This document shows positions 1 through 10,630 of a DNA stretch of 64,000 nt, piece after piece. The notes under the pieces were generated by a model. It saw nothing but the letters and a program-made list of their open reading frames with translations, was not told the origin of the DNA and ran no database searches. The number at the start of each line of letters is the position of its first letter. The stretch's first letter is position 1. A program made the position numbers and the translations under genes. The DNA is from Epiperipatus broadwayi. Taxonomy: Eukaryota; Onychophora; Udeonychophora; Euonychophora; Peripatidae. The stretch lies in the NCBI GenBank assembly GCA_028023455.1, contig JAQFVV010000277.1:62001-126000 (forward strand), written 5' to 3'.

Positions 1-697
1 ATAGATCAGACCCTATCTGTACATATCCCAACAGAATTCTCCTAAAGAATGTTATTTTCATTTAAAAATGTATCAGTCACATTGAAAATTTCTTTTGCTA
101 TAGTATTGTTTTCAATAGGTTTACAGAATAATAAATCTTATTTAACATCAGTTTCTAGAGCATATCTCATATATGAAATCAAATAAGCATCTTCAATTAC
201 ATCTGTTGCTTCATCCAATTGCAAAGTGTAATCTGACAATTTTAGTTTTTTTTATTAATTGATTGTGAAGATCTTCAGATATATCAAAAATTCTTCTTAC
301 TACCGTATTATCTGCAAGAGGAATTTGGTTAGCACATGATTCACCGAGCATTGTATCTACTATGTCGATGGCCATGATAGTACCAAAATTTCTCCTATTG
401 AATGTGGTTTTTTGATGTTATAGGTTTGGTTTTTGAAAAAGTATTCTGTTGTTTTTTCAAAACATCTAATTTCTTTTAGAAAAATTTTTTTGGCTTGCCA
501 GTCTGGCCTGCATGTAATTTTTCAAGATGATGTTTTAACTTATTTGGTTTCATGCTTTCTGCAGCTAAAATATTCATACAGATCAAATACATCATTCTTT
601 CTTGTCCATTAATAATGATATTTGTAAATCCCAATGTTAAGTATAGCGAATCATATTTTCAAGATTTAACATTATTATTTTTTGTAGCTGTATTCAT
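1..697 (-). pseudogene. ZBED5/hAT-like transposase pseudogene (BED zinc finger plus start of transposase core)
   Basis: Reading on the minus strand from an ATG at 697-695, the translation starts MNTATKNNN, has one in-frame stop 13 codons in, and continues into a BED-type zinc finger: a single cysteine in LIC (the partner cysteine appears replaced by Tyr in MMYLIC), then MKPNKLKHHLEKLH supplying the two histidines. After a stop near 480 the frame shifts several times, but recognisable hAT/ZBED blocks follow: MAIDIVDTMLGES, IPLADNTVVRRIFDISEDL, an LDEATDV-like block, then IENNTIAKEIFNVTDTF. These match in order the domesticated or selfish ZBED5/FAM200-type transposases. Stops and shifts make it non-functional. 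The assignment is from recognised family motifs, not a search. Confidence 0.7.
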
Positions 698-1160
698 GTT
701 TGTTAAACAACTTTGCTAGTATCTTCATCTGCTTTTCATTTCAATCCAATTACATATTTATCTATCTAAAAAGGATAAGCATTATTTTAAAATAATTAAA
801 AAATATTATTATTAGATTTCGAACTTACCTCGGTATTTGTTAAGAATACCATTAATAAAAACACTATGCATAAACCACTAATTATTTCTGTTGTATTAAA
901 ATATACACTACACAGCACCTATTTAGCTCGTGTCATTAGCAGGACTGAGAGCTGCTGAGGACTTGTGCATTTTTGGATCATTTTCTTAGAAAACAATCAT
1001 TGTTAGTAAGAATGGGGCAAAAATTCATTGAGTATAGATGAGTAATTTTCTTTAGACACTGATTTGAATTTGTATGCTTAGTAAAAGTTATGCACCCCCT
1101 TGCAAAAGTTTCATGACCCCCTAGGAAATTGCATCCCACAGTTTGGAAAATACCACCTTA
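1..1160 (-). mobile_element. hAT-superfamily DNA transposon relic, cut by the left edge
   Basis: The minus strand carries a degraded BED-finger and transposase reading (see the pseudogene entry) that runs off the left edge. At about 1085-1160 there is a stretch whose reverse complement reads like the non-coding end of ZBED-type hAT elements: an AAACTGTGGGATGC-like segment followed by CCTAGGGGGTCATGA and GGGGGTGCATAAC. I therefore place the 5' end of the element near 1150-1160. The exact terminus and target-site duplication cannot be fixed because the other end is outside the window. Positions 720-1080 are non-coding, AT-rich and probably belong to the element leader. Confidence 0.62.
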
Positions 1161-1448
1161 AGCTCTTGTTGGAATATCAATAGTTGCAATTTATAGTAAA
1201 GCAAATAGTTGATTTAGTACATACAATTTATTTTTATTAAAGTTATTTTACTTTTCCTACTTAATTAAAGAGTTTATAAATTGGTTGACCTGCAGGCACA
1301 TGTACTTAAATAATTTTATTTTTATGTATGTAAGCTAAATTTTCTACCTGAAATCAAATGAAGATTTCAAAAAAATGGTATACAATAATCAAACAGAACC
1401 ACTTGAACATCATCACTGATAATTTAATTTTAACAAAGGACCCATATT

Positions 1449-1456
1449 GTAAATTT
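1449..1456. repeat. Target-site duplication GTAAATTT, left copy of element A
   Basis: The eight bases GTAAATTT directly precede the GGTT terminus of element A and recur exactly at 3312-3319 just after its other end. This fixes the element boundaries. Confidence 0.8.
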
Positions 1457-2065
1457 GGTTGTTTTCTCATCCCTGGTGTTCGCCTCGAGATGTCGCTATT
1501 TCTAGGTCAATTCCTAGAAATATACCGTTTCACCGGCATTCACCTAACAAAAGAGGAAATTTTCTACGTTATAAACGCAGAAAAGACTCCTCACGTTATG
1601 TTGGACAGAGGCGGTGGCGGCGACAGAAGCCAACACAAATGAGACTTCTTTCTATGATAAAACACAGAAAGAGTTCCCGACGGCTGCCGGTTATGGCTTT
1701 TTTTTTTTTTTCTATGCTAAAAGCAAAGAGAAAGAAATGCCTTGATTGGCTGCTGTAGTAGTTGATTTTGTTCATCATTTTCTCGTAATAGTAGAATATC
1801 TATTTTCTCTGTAGTTTCGTGTGAGAGTGTGTGTATTTGAAGCAGTCATAGTTTTTTAAAATTTGATAAGATGCCTATTTTTTTTAATGTGTTGTAACTT
1901 ACTTTACTGTTGTAAGTTTAGTAATAATGTCCTGAAGATTCCATTACGATTGGTAACCCTCAAAAATTGCTTTTAAGGGTGCGGAACGGAAAATATTTCA
2001 AGGATCACGCGAAAAGTACCATTTTCGCGAGAATTCGTCCGTGACCAGTTACTTTTGCTATATAT

Positions 2066-2640
2066 ATATATATACGCACAAACAAAAACAACCCAGTGTC
2101 TAATTATTAGGAATTACTTGTCCAAAAAAGAAAATTAGTCGGGTATTATTATTTATTTTTTTTGTTACATTTATTATTTCAAAATAAGATTAGTTTTTAT
2201 ATCTACACACTAACAAAAACAACCCAGTTCCTGATTAATTACTGTCTTTAAAAAAAAAAAAAAGAAAGCAAATTCATCGGGGTTTGGTTTTTTCAATGGA
2301 GTATTTGAAGTACGTTTTTTTTTTTATATATATATACACAAGATTTACCAAAAAAAAAAAAGAAACCCACTTTCTGATTAATTACTGTCAAAAGAAACGC
2401 AAATTAGTCGGCTATCATTTTTAAATTTAGTATTTCAATAACGGTACCCTTTTTATATAGACAGAGTTAACAAAAACAACCCACTTTCTGATTCATTACT
2501 GTCCCCAAAAAAAAGAAAATGGAAATTAGTCGGGTATCATTTTTCAATTGAGTCTTTCAATGACGGTCCTTACTAATAGTAGTCGGGTATCAATTCTAAA
2601 TTGTAGTATATAAATGACGTTACTTTTGATAGATTTAGAA
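2066..2640. repeat. Tandem array 1 in element A (unit about 110-130 bp, 4-5 copies)
   Basis: Each unit contains ACAAAAACAACCCA, TCTGATTAATTACTGTC, a poly-A run with GAAA, AAATTAGTCGGGTATCA and a TTTCAATGACGGT-like end. Units begin near 2077, 2208, 2345 and 2467, with a partial one near 2578. Unit length varies mostly through the poly-A and TATATA runs. Confidence 0.8.
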
Positions 2641-3122
2641 TTACGTATTGCTTTTTTAATAAAATGATTGATTTACTCTTGACCAAAAATACCGTAACTT
2701 TAAAAAAAGACACACATAAAGTCCAAAAAAAATGAGAAAAAGCCCCGTAACTTTAAAGACACACACACAAACTAAAAAACAATCTAAGATTAATAAACAT
2801 TGACTTATTACATCTTGCTTTTGAATAAAAGTATTGATTTACTCTTGCAAAAAAAAAGACCGTAACTTTAAAAAGACACACATAAAGTCCAAAAAAAAAA
2901 GTTAGAAAAACACCGTAACATTAAAGACACACACACAAACTCAAAAACAAGATAAGATTAATAAACATTTACTTATTACGTCTTGCTTTTGAATAAAATG
3001 ATTGATTTACTCTTGACCAAAAATACTGTAACTTTAAAAAGACACACATAAAGTTAGAAAAATACCGTAACTTTAAAGACACACACACACAAACTCAAAA
3101 ACAAGATAAGATTAATAAACAT
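2641..3122. repeat. Tandem array 2 in element A (unit about 165 bp, about 3 copies)
   Basis: The unit includes TGATTTACTCTTGACC, ACCGTAACTTTAAA, GACACACATAAAG, a second CCGTAACTTTAAAGACAC, and AAGATTAATAAACATTTAC. It restarts near 2650, 2815 and 2981. Within a unit the CCGTAACTTTAAA motif occurs twice, so a shorter ancestral period is likely. The array ends near 3122, before the conserved right block of element A. Confidence 0.8.
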
Positions 3123-3311
3123 TTACAAAAATGAAAAACTAACATCATATAATAGTATTAGTTAATAGAATATTTTATTACAAATCTAAGAAATCAGATC
3201 TTTATAGATCAAATCGATCATTTAGGTCCGGCCCCGGAATCGTTATATGTATATGTTTTTGATTAGCATCAACGCCATCCCGTGGCGAACACCAGGGATG
3301 AGAAAACAAAC

Positions 3312-3319
3312 GTAAATTT
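3312..3319. repeat. Target-site duplication GTAAATTT, right copy of element A
   Basis: Exact repeat of 1449-1456, immediately outside the right terminus of element A. Confidence 0.8.
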
Positions 3320-3624
3320 TAATGAATCCTTTTAAATGCATTATATGGGTATAATAAAAGTAAAAAATAAACTGAATTAACTTACAATCAGTGATTAATA
3401 TTGTATTATTTTTATAGTCTACTTCTGTTATTAAACATTTATTGAAATTTATTATATTTTTATTTCCTGCATTTCACCTATTTCTGCATAAGTTGCCTTC
3501 TGGGATGTTTTTTTGCACACAACCAGGATATATAAAATATGCATAGCTTAATTCATATGAAATTTAAATGGAATTAACCAACTTCCCCACAGATATGGAT
3601 AAGTAACATTCCTATAGCAGTAAA
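3320..3624. other. AT-rich spacer, no gene seen
   Basis: Low-complexity AT-rich sequence between element A and the next repeat. I see no open frame with coding character and no structured repeat. Confidence 0.5.
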
Positions 3625-4165
3625 CAAAGAATGGAATGGACCTTTATTTCCCGCAACATCAGTAGATGAAAGTTTATAAACATCGACAGCTTAAAGAAAC
3701 AGTAGTCTATTTATTACTTTAATCCATTCTAATCTTTATTGTTTCTTGATATAGAATGTTATTGTCTGTATTTTGCAGGGAAATTAATTACTGTCTTTAA
3801 ATTTTATATACATTAAACTATGCATATTTGATATTTATATTTACAAACTGATATTTCATTAATGTTACGGTGTTATTAAAAATAAGACTCATCTTTACCA
3901 TCTATCTGTTTAGTTATAATTTCAGAACAATTTGCGCAGGATTTAAACCAGGCTAATGTATAGTTTCCATTCTTCATTTTCAGTGATGTCAGTAAATGAA
4001 AGCTTATATCCATTGAAAGTATAAAGAATAAGTAGGCCATTTATTTTCTCCATTATATTCTTTATTGTTTACTGATGGGTATGAATGTTATTTATTCATA
4101 GCTTTCAGGGAAATTGGTTACTTTCATTTAAATTATATATAGAATGTATAAACAGTATATTATTT
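3625..4165. repeat. Diverged direct duplication (two copies of about 200 bp)
   Basis: Copy 1 (about 3625-3840) and copy 2 (about 3965-4165) share, in order, ATGAAAGTTTATA-like, AGTAG..TATTTAT, TCCATT, TCTTTATTGTTT, GAATGTTATT and CAGGGAAATT blocks. They are clearly related but diverged, so this is an old tandem duplication or two insertions of one element. Confidence 0.65.
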
Positions 4166-4385
4166 ATATATATATAATTACAAATTGAAATACATAACTG
4201 ACAGCCAATCAGATGTCAAGGATAGCCGTCTTTCAGTTTTCAACTATCGGCGCTTCGCAAATTAAAATATTAATTACAAATTATAAATATTACTTAAAAC
4301 ATTCTTAAAGTAATATTTCTAAATTAGTAATCTTCATTTGTAGCATTCTTTGCATATCAGATATTCTATAGATTATTTTAATAAA

Positions 4386-4612
4386 TGATCAATCTACTAA
4401 CCAGAAGAAAATTCAATTCATTTTCATCTAGTAGTCAAGATTTTACATGGGTAGCAGACTGTTGATATTTCATAGGAGTGAAGTCTTATATTAATGTAAA
4501 GTTTTACCCCTATGAAATAACACTGATTGATCTCTATCCATGTAACATCTTGGGGACTGGAAACAAATTCATCCATTTTTTATCTGGTTAGTAGATTATT
4601 TATAGATGTAAA
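4386..4612. repeat. Fold-back (inverted-repeat) element of about 225 bp
   Basis: The left arm has AATCTACTAACCAG, ATTCATTTTCATCT and GATTTTACATGG. The right arm, reverse-complemented, gives AATCTACTAACCAG, a matching TTCAT block and GATGTTACATGG. The middle (4460-4530) is also imperfectly self-complementary (TTTCATAGGAG against CCTATGAAA). A MITE-like hairpin is the simplest reading. Confidence 0.68.
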
Positions 4613-4899
4613 AGCATAAGAGATTATTATAGAGGTTTTACAGCTAATATATATGTGTAAATATGATATGTATAAAAATACACCAAAGTTGACCTATGAG
4701 CCAAAATGTAAGACCTAATTTATGGAATAAAATAAATTTTAAAAAATGTTTTAATAGCAAAAATAACAAAAGTTCATCTATAAAAATAAAATAGAAATAA
4801 ACCAAAGATTTACAAGTTAAAAAAAGATATTAAGCAGATAAATTAAGTATTGAAGCTATACATATATATACATGGAATATATATATATGTTTGCTTCAC

Positions 4900-4947
4900 C
4901 ATTCACTGTGGTTTAACTAAAGACCCTGAGTTCAACCACAATGAATG
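4900..4947. repeat. Short hairpin with 19-bp arms
   Basis: CATTCACTGTGGTTTAACT at 4900-4918 pairs with AGTTCAACCACAATGAATG at 4929-4947 (17 of 19 positions), leaving a 10-base loop. Possibly the remains of a small inverted-repeat element. Confidence 0.6.
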
Positions 4948-7768
4948 TAGACTAAATTTAAAGCAAGAAAAAAATTTACTGAATGTTCTTTTCAATTTTA
5001 GAAAATAAAATGAAAAGATTTTATTTTAAATAAAGAAATAAAATTTCCAGAACTCATTGGAGAAGAAAGATTAATTAGATAAAAAAAAAAAAGAAGAAAT
5101 AATTAATTAAAAAAAAGATTGTAATTAAAAATAAGATAGAGAACAATGGGGATTCGAATGCAAGATAGCCAACAAGTTGTGTAGATAGAGAGAGAACAGT
5201 TAGTTTCTGCGCGGCCTTTGCTTGGCTCAGTTCAACCGCTAAGACTGAAAAATAGCACAAGATATTTTAGTGAAGAAGAAATATAGTTAACTGGTGGGTA
5301 AAAGCTCACACAAATAAGAGTATGTTAGCTCCCTGCTGTGGAGTTTGGAACCACAAACATTCAAAGAAACTTAAAGAATTTTAGGGTGCTATAATGGAAA
5401 TGGCCGAGTAGATTTTTCTCTCTCTCTCTCGTCGGTTCTCCTGTTTTTGCTGGAGCTGGAAAGGTATAATATCACAATGTAAAGTTGGTGCTAGAACATT
5501 TTTCTCGCCTGACCAAATGCCTGCTGCCAGTCATGGATAATGAAGGACAAAAATCAAGATAAGCCGTTATTTGTGTAGTGCACTGGAATCTCCATACGAC
5601 TATCTAATTAAAGACGTACACATTTCAAAGATTACCGGTAATATAAATTTTGTTAGTGTTTGGTTTATTTTAAAATATTATCATCAACAAAACATATACG
5701 TACATTTAGTTTTATATATATATTTGTGTGATTTAATTAGTTTTAAAACGTTTTTTATTAAAAAGCAGAATAATAAAATATTCTCTTTTTTTTATTCTTA
5801 TATACAAGGTATTTTTGCCTCGGCAGAAGCACAAAAGTCATTCTAAATTAAATTAATGTTTTTGTTTTATTTTGTTGTAAAGGAAATCAGTAGATCGTTC
5901 TTATTTCGGTTTACTTAAAGAAAAAAGCAAAATAATTGAAACTCAACTCCGCTTATAGTTTTCTTTTTTTTTCTTTTTTTAGTTTCACATTTTGCTTTTT
6001 CAATTCGAATTAGAATTTCACATGCGCATATATGTAGTCATCTAATTGGGGTAAAATGATTGGAATAACATGTATATTTAAGTGGGAGAGAGAGTGTTTA
6101 TATAATCAAGAAACATTAAAGAAGTTTCATTAACAGAAGTGGGTAGAGTTGGTTAAATCGAGTTCTCATATCCTTTTTTATTAAGCCAGTATTAAACATA
6201 TATATATTTAAATGATTATGTAAAGATCGATAATGTAAGAGGATTTCTTTTTAATCTAAATTCTTACTTTATTTTTGTGAGAGCTTTGTAGCATGAGAAT
6301 TTAGATATTAGTATTTAATTTCAGGCTTGATTTTTTTTTTTTAAACGGATTATTATTCCGTCTTAATCTTTCGTGTGTTACTTGGGGAGTCGGAAATATC
6401 TTTATAAATTGTGTCTTATTTTAATCTCCATATTGGTGGGCTTATCTTACGGACGTCTTCGGATAAGATTCCGGAAGTCATTATACGTAAAACCTATTAG
6501 TGACTGGACATAAGCGTTATGCTCCGCTCTGAACTTGGATCACGCTCTGCAAACGAATTCCTTCTCACCCTACTATGTTTTAGGGTCGGAGCGCTATCCA
6601 GCCTTCACTTCATTCTACACTCCTCATAGAGAGAAATATCTCTGGAAAACTGTCTGCCAAGAAGAAGGAGAAAAACATCGAATCTCTGAGTAATACATTT
6701 AGTTAATATATTTGTTTTATTAAGCCTGACTATCTTCTATGCTCAAAGCACTGCACAGAAAACCTGATGATGTGTGTGACGTAAAAGGAAAAGAAAAAGG
6801 AGGGGGTTCAAATTTAAGTTATAGGCTGTGTTTTCATCATAGCTCAGAGAACATCTATTTAACTAGTAATTTGTTTGTTTTTTCCTTTTTTCTCTGCCAC
6901 CTCTGAGTGATATCTTTACTCTCTCTTTCAAAAATCATTCATTCTATGTCAAATAAATAAAATGTAATTTGTGAACTAAAACCGATGTTTACTGCCCATT
7001 GGTAGTTATTGTCAGTCCATTGATGTTTCTCGGACCACCGAGAAATTATTGACCACCTCTTTAGATAGTGATCTTGCATTTTTCTTTTGTAAATAATAAA
7101 CTAATTCTTTTGTGAACAATAAATCTTTCTTTACTTTTAATACATTCACATACCACTTATTCTTATTTGTAAATTCCTCCTTAAAATCATGTCTCTCCCT
7201 GACCATCGGGCATCTATTGAGAAGAAATTCTAGTGAGGTTTTGGGGAGTAAGTCGCTTAGTGGCAATTTGGAGGAGTAGGTGAGGTTCGAACCCCCTCGA
7301 CCTGCATCTCTAGGTTGGGTTAAAGCAGCTCTATTTTTCATACCGTTACAGTATTGATGAAATAAATAAAGCTATTAAAGTAAAAGAAAGGATTGTTACC
7401 CAATATAAAAAAAAGTAATATTAATGAACATACCAAAATATCATCTTAATTGACAAATCATTTTGATAATTTATTTAAAAATAATAACTCATAAATAGGA
7501 CCTTTAATTTGTCTCTATATCTTGTGGGGTTTAGCACAGAGGTCTGCATAGAAGTAAAGATTTCTAAATTAATTCTCAATTGAGTTAATTACAATCTCAA
7601 TTTGGTTGAATGAATGGAATCGTTGTGCTTTGCTCAATCTGCAACTCAAGCAGTAACCAATATTTACTTGCCTATTAATTATATTCTATTTTATGCATAT
7701 TAATTTATTAATAATATTTGTTTGTTATTTTTATGTAACATTGTAATAATATTTTTATTTTTAAATAG
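4948..7768. other. Upstream or intronic DNA before the first visible exon
   Basis: No confident exon was found. A CT-rich run at about 5415-5435 followed by a GAAAG|GTATAA donor-like site at 5465 could be a non-coding first exon, but nothing confirms it. At 7283-7292 GGTTCGAACC, and at 5152-5160 GATTCGAAT, resemble Pol III B boxes and may mark decayed tRNA-derived SINEs. Otherwise the stretch is AT-rich with T and A runs. Confidence 0.4.
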
Positions 7769-8684
7769 GAACAGCTAACAATTTTAAAGGTCTCAGAAAC
7801 ATCACAAGATTCTTTTGATACTATTCCATCTGATTCTCTGACTGTTTCATCTTCTTTTACATCATCATCAAACACACCGCCCAGACCTTTGATTGTGGCT
7901 CGAACTATAACTATTGCTCAACCAGTGGTAACCTTAACAAGTAATTTATCAGATAGCTCAGCTACAAGAACTCCAATTACCATAACATCCAAATCCAGTT
8001 TAACCCCTATTTCGCAATCATTTGCAGCAACCAAACCTAACCAATCATTAATAATCTCAACCGCATCAAGTGATGAATTAACAGAAGAAAATTTATCACA
8101 ATCCACATCATTTTCTGGATCAATAAAAACAGTTGAAGCAATTTCATCAAATGAAAAGGCTTCCGATCAAATTTCTGATGAATTATCTGAAAATGCTGCT
8201 TCATTATCATCTGCCCAGTCTATTCTCAAATCAGAACCCAGCACACCCACTGAAGAAATTATGTCATTATCTCTTCAATCGGAAAATGTTGAGAATCTTT
8301 ATCAAGGTGAACTGGATCCTCAAACAGGACTTTTTTATTCAGAGGATGAAAATAAAACAAGTATAGTCTTTGATTCAGATAATAATAAAATAATTGTAAA
8401 AAAGTCACAGATTTCTTCAGAATCTGAATCTTTAAATAAAGAACCCGAGAAACCTCTTGATATTTTCAGCACTGCAATTGCATCTGCTCAAATTGATTTA
8501 GATTCGTATCAAATTATGGACGATGATGTTTCACATTTCCAGGATGACTCTTCGATTCCTTCTGAAAGCATATCAACTCCAATGACAGTTGTAGTGTCAG
8601 TAACCGATCCACCTGACTCAAGTTTAGCATTAGATGGTTCTCAGAGTAGTGAAACACAGAGTGCTCCTGAAACATGTTTAGATG
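7769..8684 (+). CDS. Bromodomain gene, first visible coding exon (Ser/Thr-rich acidic region)
   Basis: The exon follows the acceptor ATTTTTAAATAG and ends at the donor GATG|GTAAGA. It starts in phase 0 with EQLTILKVSETSQDSF and supplies residues 1-305 of the visible protein plus one base of the next codon. It is rich in Ser, Thr, Glu and Asp, with no predicted domain, and contains ILKSEPSTP, which fits a sumoylation-type consensus (hydrophobic-K-x-E). The open frame carries on 107 bases past the donor into the intron before a stop, so an ATG-based single-exon call of about 300 codons is a misreading. Upstream in-frame sequence contains no start, so more exons must lie to the left. Codon use and the lack of stops over 900 bases in such AT-rich DNA are strong coding evidence. 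Confidence 0.85.
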
Positions 8685-8886
8685 GTAAGAATATTAAAAA
8701 TAGTAATATTAATTATGCATATGTTATTATTACAAGTACAGTTGAACTTTGGTTCATTGTTTTTCAAGTTAATGGAGAAAATAAAGTATAAATATGTGCA
8801 AACTCTAATATCGGGAACCCATAACAATTATGAATATCGTCAAAAATGGAAAGAAGTTTTATCCATTATGCTGCTTTTACATATAT

Positions 8887-9128
8887 TTAAATAAATTAAT
8901 AATATAATATAATATAAAATATCCTTATATAACAGCAATAATAATATTTATAATAATAATCATACACAAAAAAAGCTCTTTTCGGCAAATGTTAATTTTT
9001 TCCCTTTTCAATGTGCTTCAACTAATTCACAATTATGATCTTCATGCATGTGATATTTATTGGCTTATAATTATTGTTGTGTATGTTATATAAGGATATT
9101 TTATATTATATTATTGATTTATTTAAAT
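8887..9128. mobile_element. 240-bp MITE with about 43-bp terminal inverted repeats
   Basis: The left end ATTTAAATAAATTAATAATA...TATCCTTATATAAC (to about 8932) is repeated inverted at 9085-9128 (GTTATATAAGGATATTTTAT...ATTTATTTAAAT). The arms are nearly identical apart from one extra AATAT unit on the left. The interior is non-coding. Flanks are too AT-rich to call a target-site duplication. Confidence 0.75.
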
Positions 9129-9749
9129 TATGAATAAGAACAATTTTATTTATTGTTTAAGTGCATCTTTATTATTTCTTTTAAATGCTACCCAGATTTT
9201 ACAAATAAAAGTATGCCACACCCATTCTTTGAAAATGTATGTATATTTAATATATATGTAATTTTAATATTAACTATGTCGGGAAAAAATCAGGATTAAT
9301 ATTAATTATAGTTATTAGATAAAGTTATAATCTCATTCATTTTTATTTAATTTTTACAAATAAGAGGCAATTTAAAATCTCTTATTTACGTTTGCTTTGT
9401 GTAAATTTCACAGCTCTTATTGGTTCATTTGGTGACAGTAACCAATATTATCTGAAAGCAGTCATATGTTAATTTAAGGCAATTAAAGCATAACTATGGA
9501 AAAGAATTGGGGGGGTCGAGCAGTTTTGTTTTGATTCTGAATATGATATTGCTACTGATTCTTCAAAAATATAAGTAAACTTCATCTAACTTTTTTTGCC
9601 AATAAGCTTTTTTTCAATATTTCAAAGATGCTAGATATAAAATAAATTTGAAAGGAATTTATTAGCAATGAAATCATTACAATTTTATTGGTAAATTGTA
9701 TGATTCTTCTATTTCTAATTGTCTGATGCATATACCATAATAAAAATTC

Positions 9750-9985
9750 ACAAGTCTCAAAGAATCATTTTAACAATCTTGCAAATACTATCCATTTTGT
9801 CATATATTAGTTAGAGACAAATTAATAGATTAGTATTGATATGAGAAATTGAATGTTATTTACAAATTTTTGAAATTGACCGAGTTTGATTTGTGAATTA
9901 TTATTATGATATATGCATCAGAATCAGTTTTTCCGTAAAATATTATATTCTTAATATTAAATATTTAATAACTCTAATTTATTTA
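9750..9985. repeat. Dispersed repeat family D, copy 1
   Basis: Contains TCAAAGAATCATTTTAACA, GAATGTTATTTACAAAT, TTTGTGAATTATTATTATGA and TTAAATATTTAATA in the same order as related copies near 21345, 28690, 33590 and 33950. It is an old diverged interspersed element whose first part folds back on itself in the better-preserved copies. Confidence 0.55.
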
Positions 9986-10630
9986 CAGGCTTATGAGAAT
10001 TTAATTCTCAGACCATTTATTCAGTAATAAACAAACTAATTTTATATATGTATATAGTAATATTTGTTTGTCATTTTAATTTGTTTTCAAATATCACAGA
10101 TTTGAATAAGCAAAGGCAAGTTAATGTAATGAAATTGCACATATTTAAGACCTTAAACATCTAAATTATTATCTTTAATAATGTTTTTATAGCACTTATA
10201 AGAATAAGTAGAACAAACAAAAAAAATGGCTCGTATATACTTTCTTAAGATTTATTATAAACGAAGAAGTTCTTTTGAGAGATGATAAAATTTTTATAAC
10301 TTTTTTTTTTTCTTTGTTTACTTGAGAAAAAAGTTATGGCCTCTTAATTAAACATTTTGTTAAATGTAAACTGAATGAATTTCTCTATTTTGATATTACA
10401 TAGCTAAAATTTAAATGGGTGAATGAATAAAGTGGCCCAAGATGAATAATGTGAATGTTTAGTTAAAATATTTGAAAAATGTATTGAGAATCGATTATGA
10501 TTTGTTTGCATAAAAGAATTAATTTGGTATTAACATGCTAATATAATAATAAAAGCCTGAGAATTCATGTGCATTCTAAAAGTTATATAAAAATATGAAA
10601 TTTATTCAGTATGTAAGTTATCTATCATTT

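Larger units (their letters stand above)
1457..3311 (-). mobile_element. TIR element A of a three-copy family with 8-bp target-site duplication
   Basis: The left end GGTTGTTTTCTCATCC at 1457 and the right end (reverse complement GTTTGTTTTCTCATCC) form near-perfect terminal inverted repeats of about 28 bp, through TGGTGTTCGCC. The element is flanked by perfect direct repeats GTAAATTT at 1449-1456 and 3312-3319. Near the left end (1494-1537) lies a hairpin block, CTATTTCTAGG...CCTAGAAATA then CCGTTT; near the right end (3230-3258) lies GGCCCCGGAATCGTTATA. Both blocks recur in elements B and C, in the opposite orientation. Most of the interior is two satellite arrays. Short reading frames over 1358-1758 are just the TIR region read through. 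No transposase is recognised. Confidence 0.82.

Noticed and set aside
1358-1758. Overlapping 94- and 99-codon plus-strand frames and a 60-codon minus frame
   Set aside because: They start outside and run through the inverted repeat of element A; overlapping frames in all phases indicate chance openness, with no domain.
5395-5470. Possible non-coding first exon or promoter with a CT-rich initiator-like run
   Set aside because: Only a donor-like GTATAA and a CT run; microsatellites of this type are common here and there is no in-phase link to the exon at 7769.
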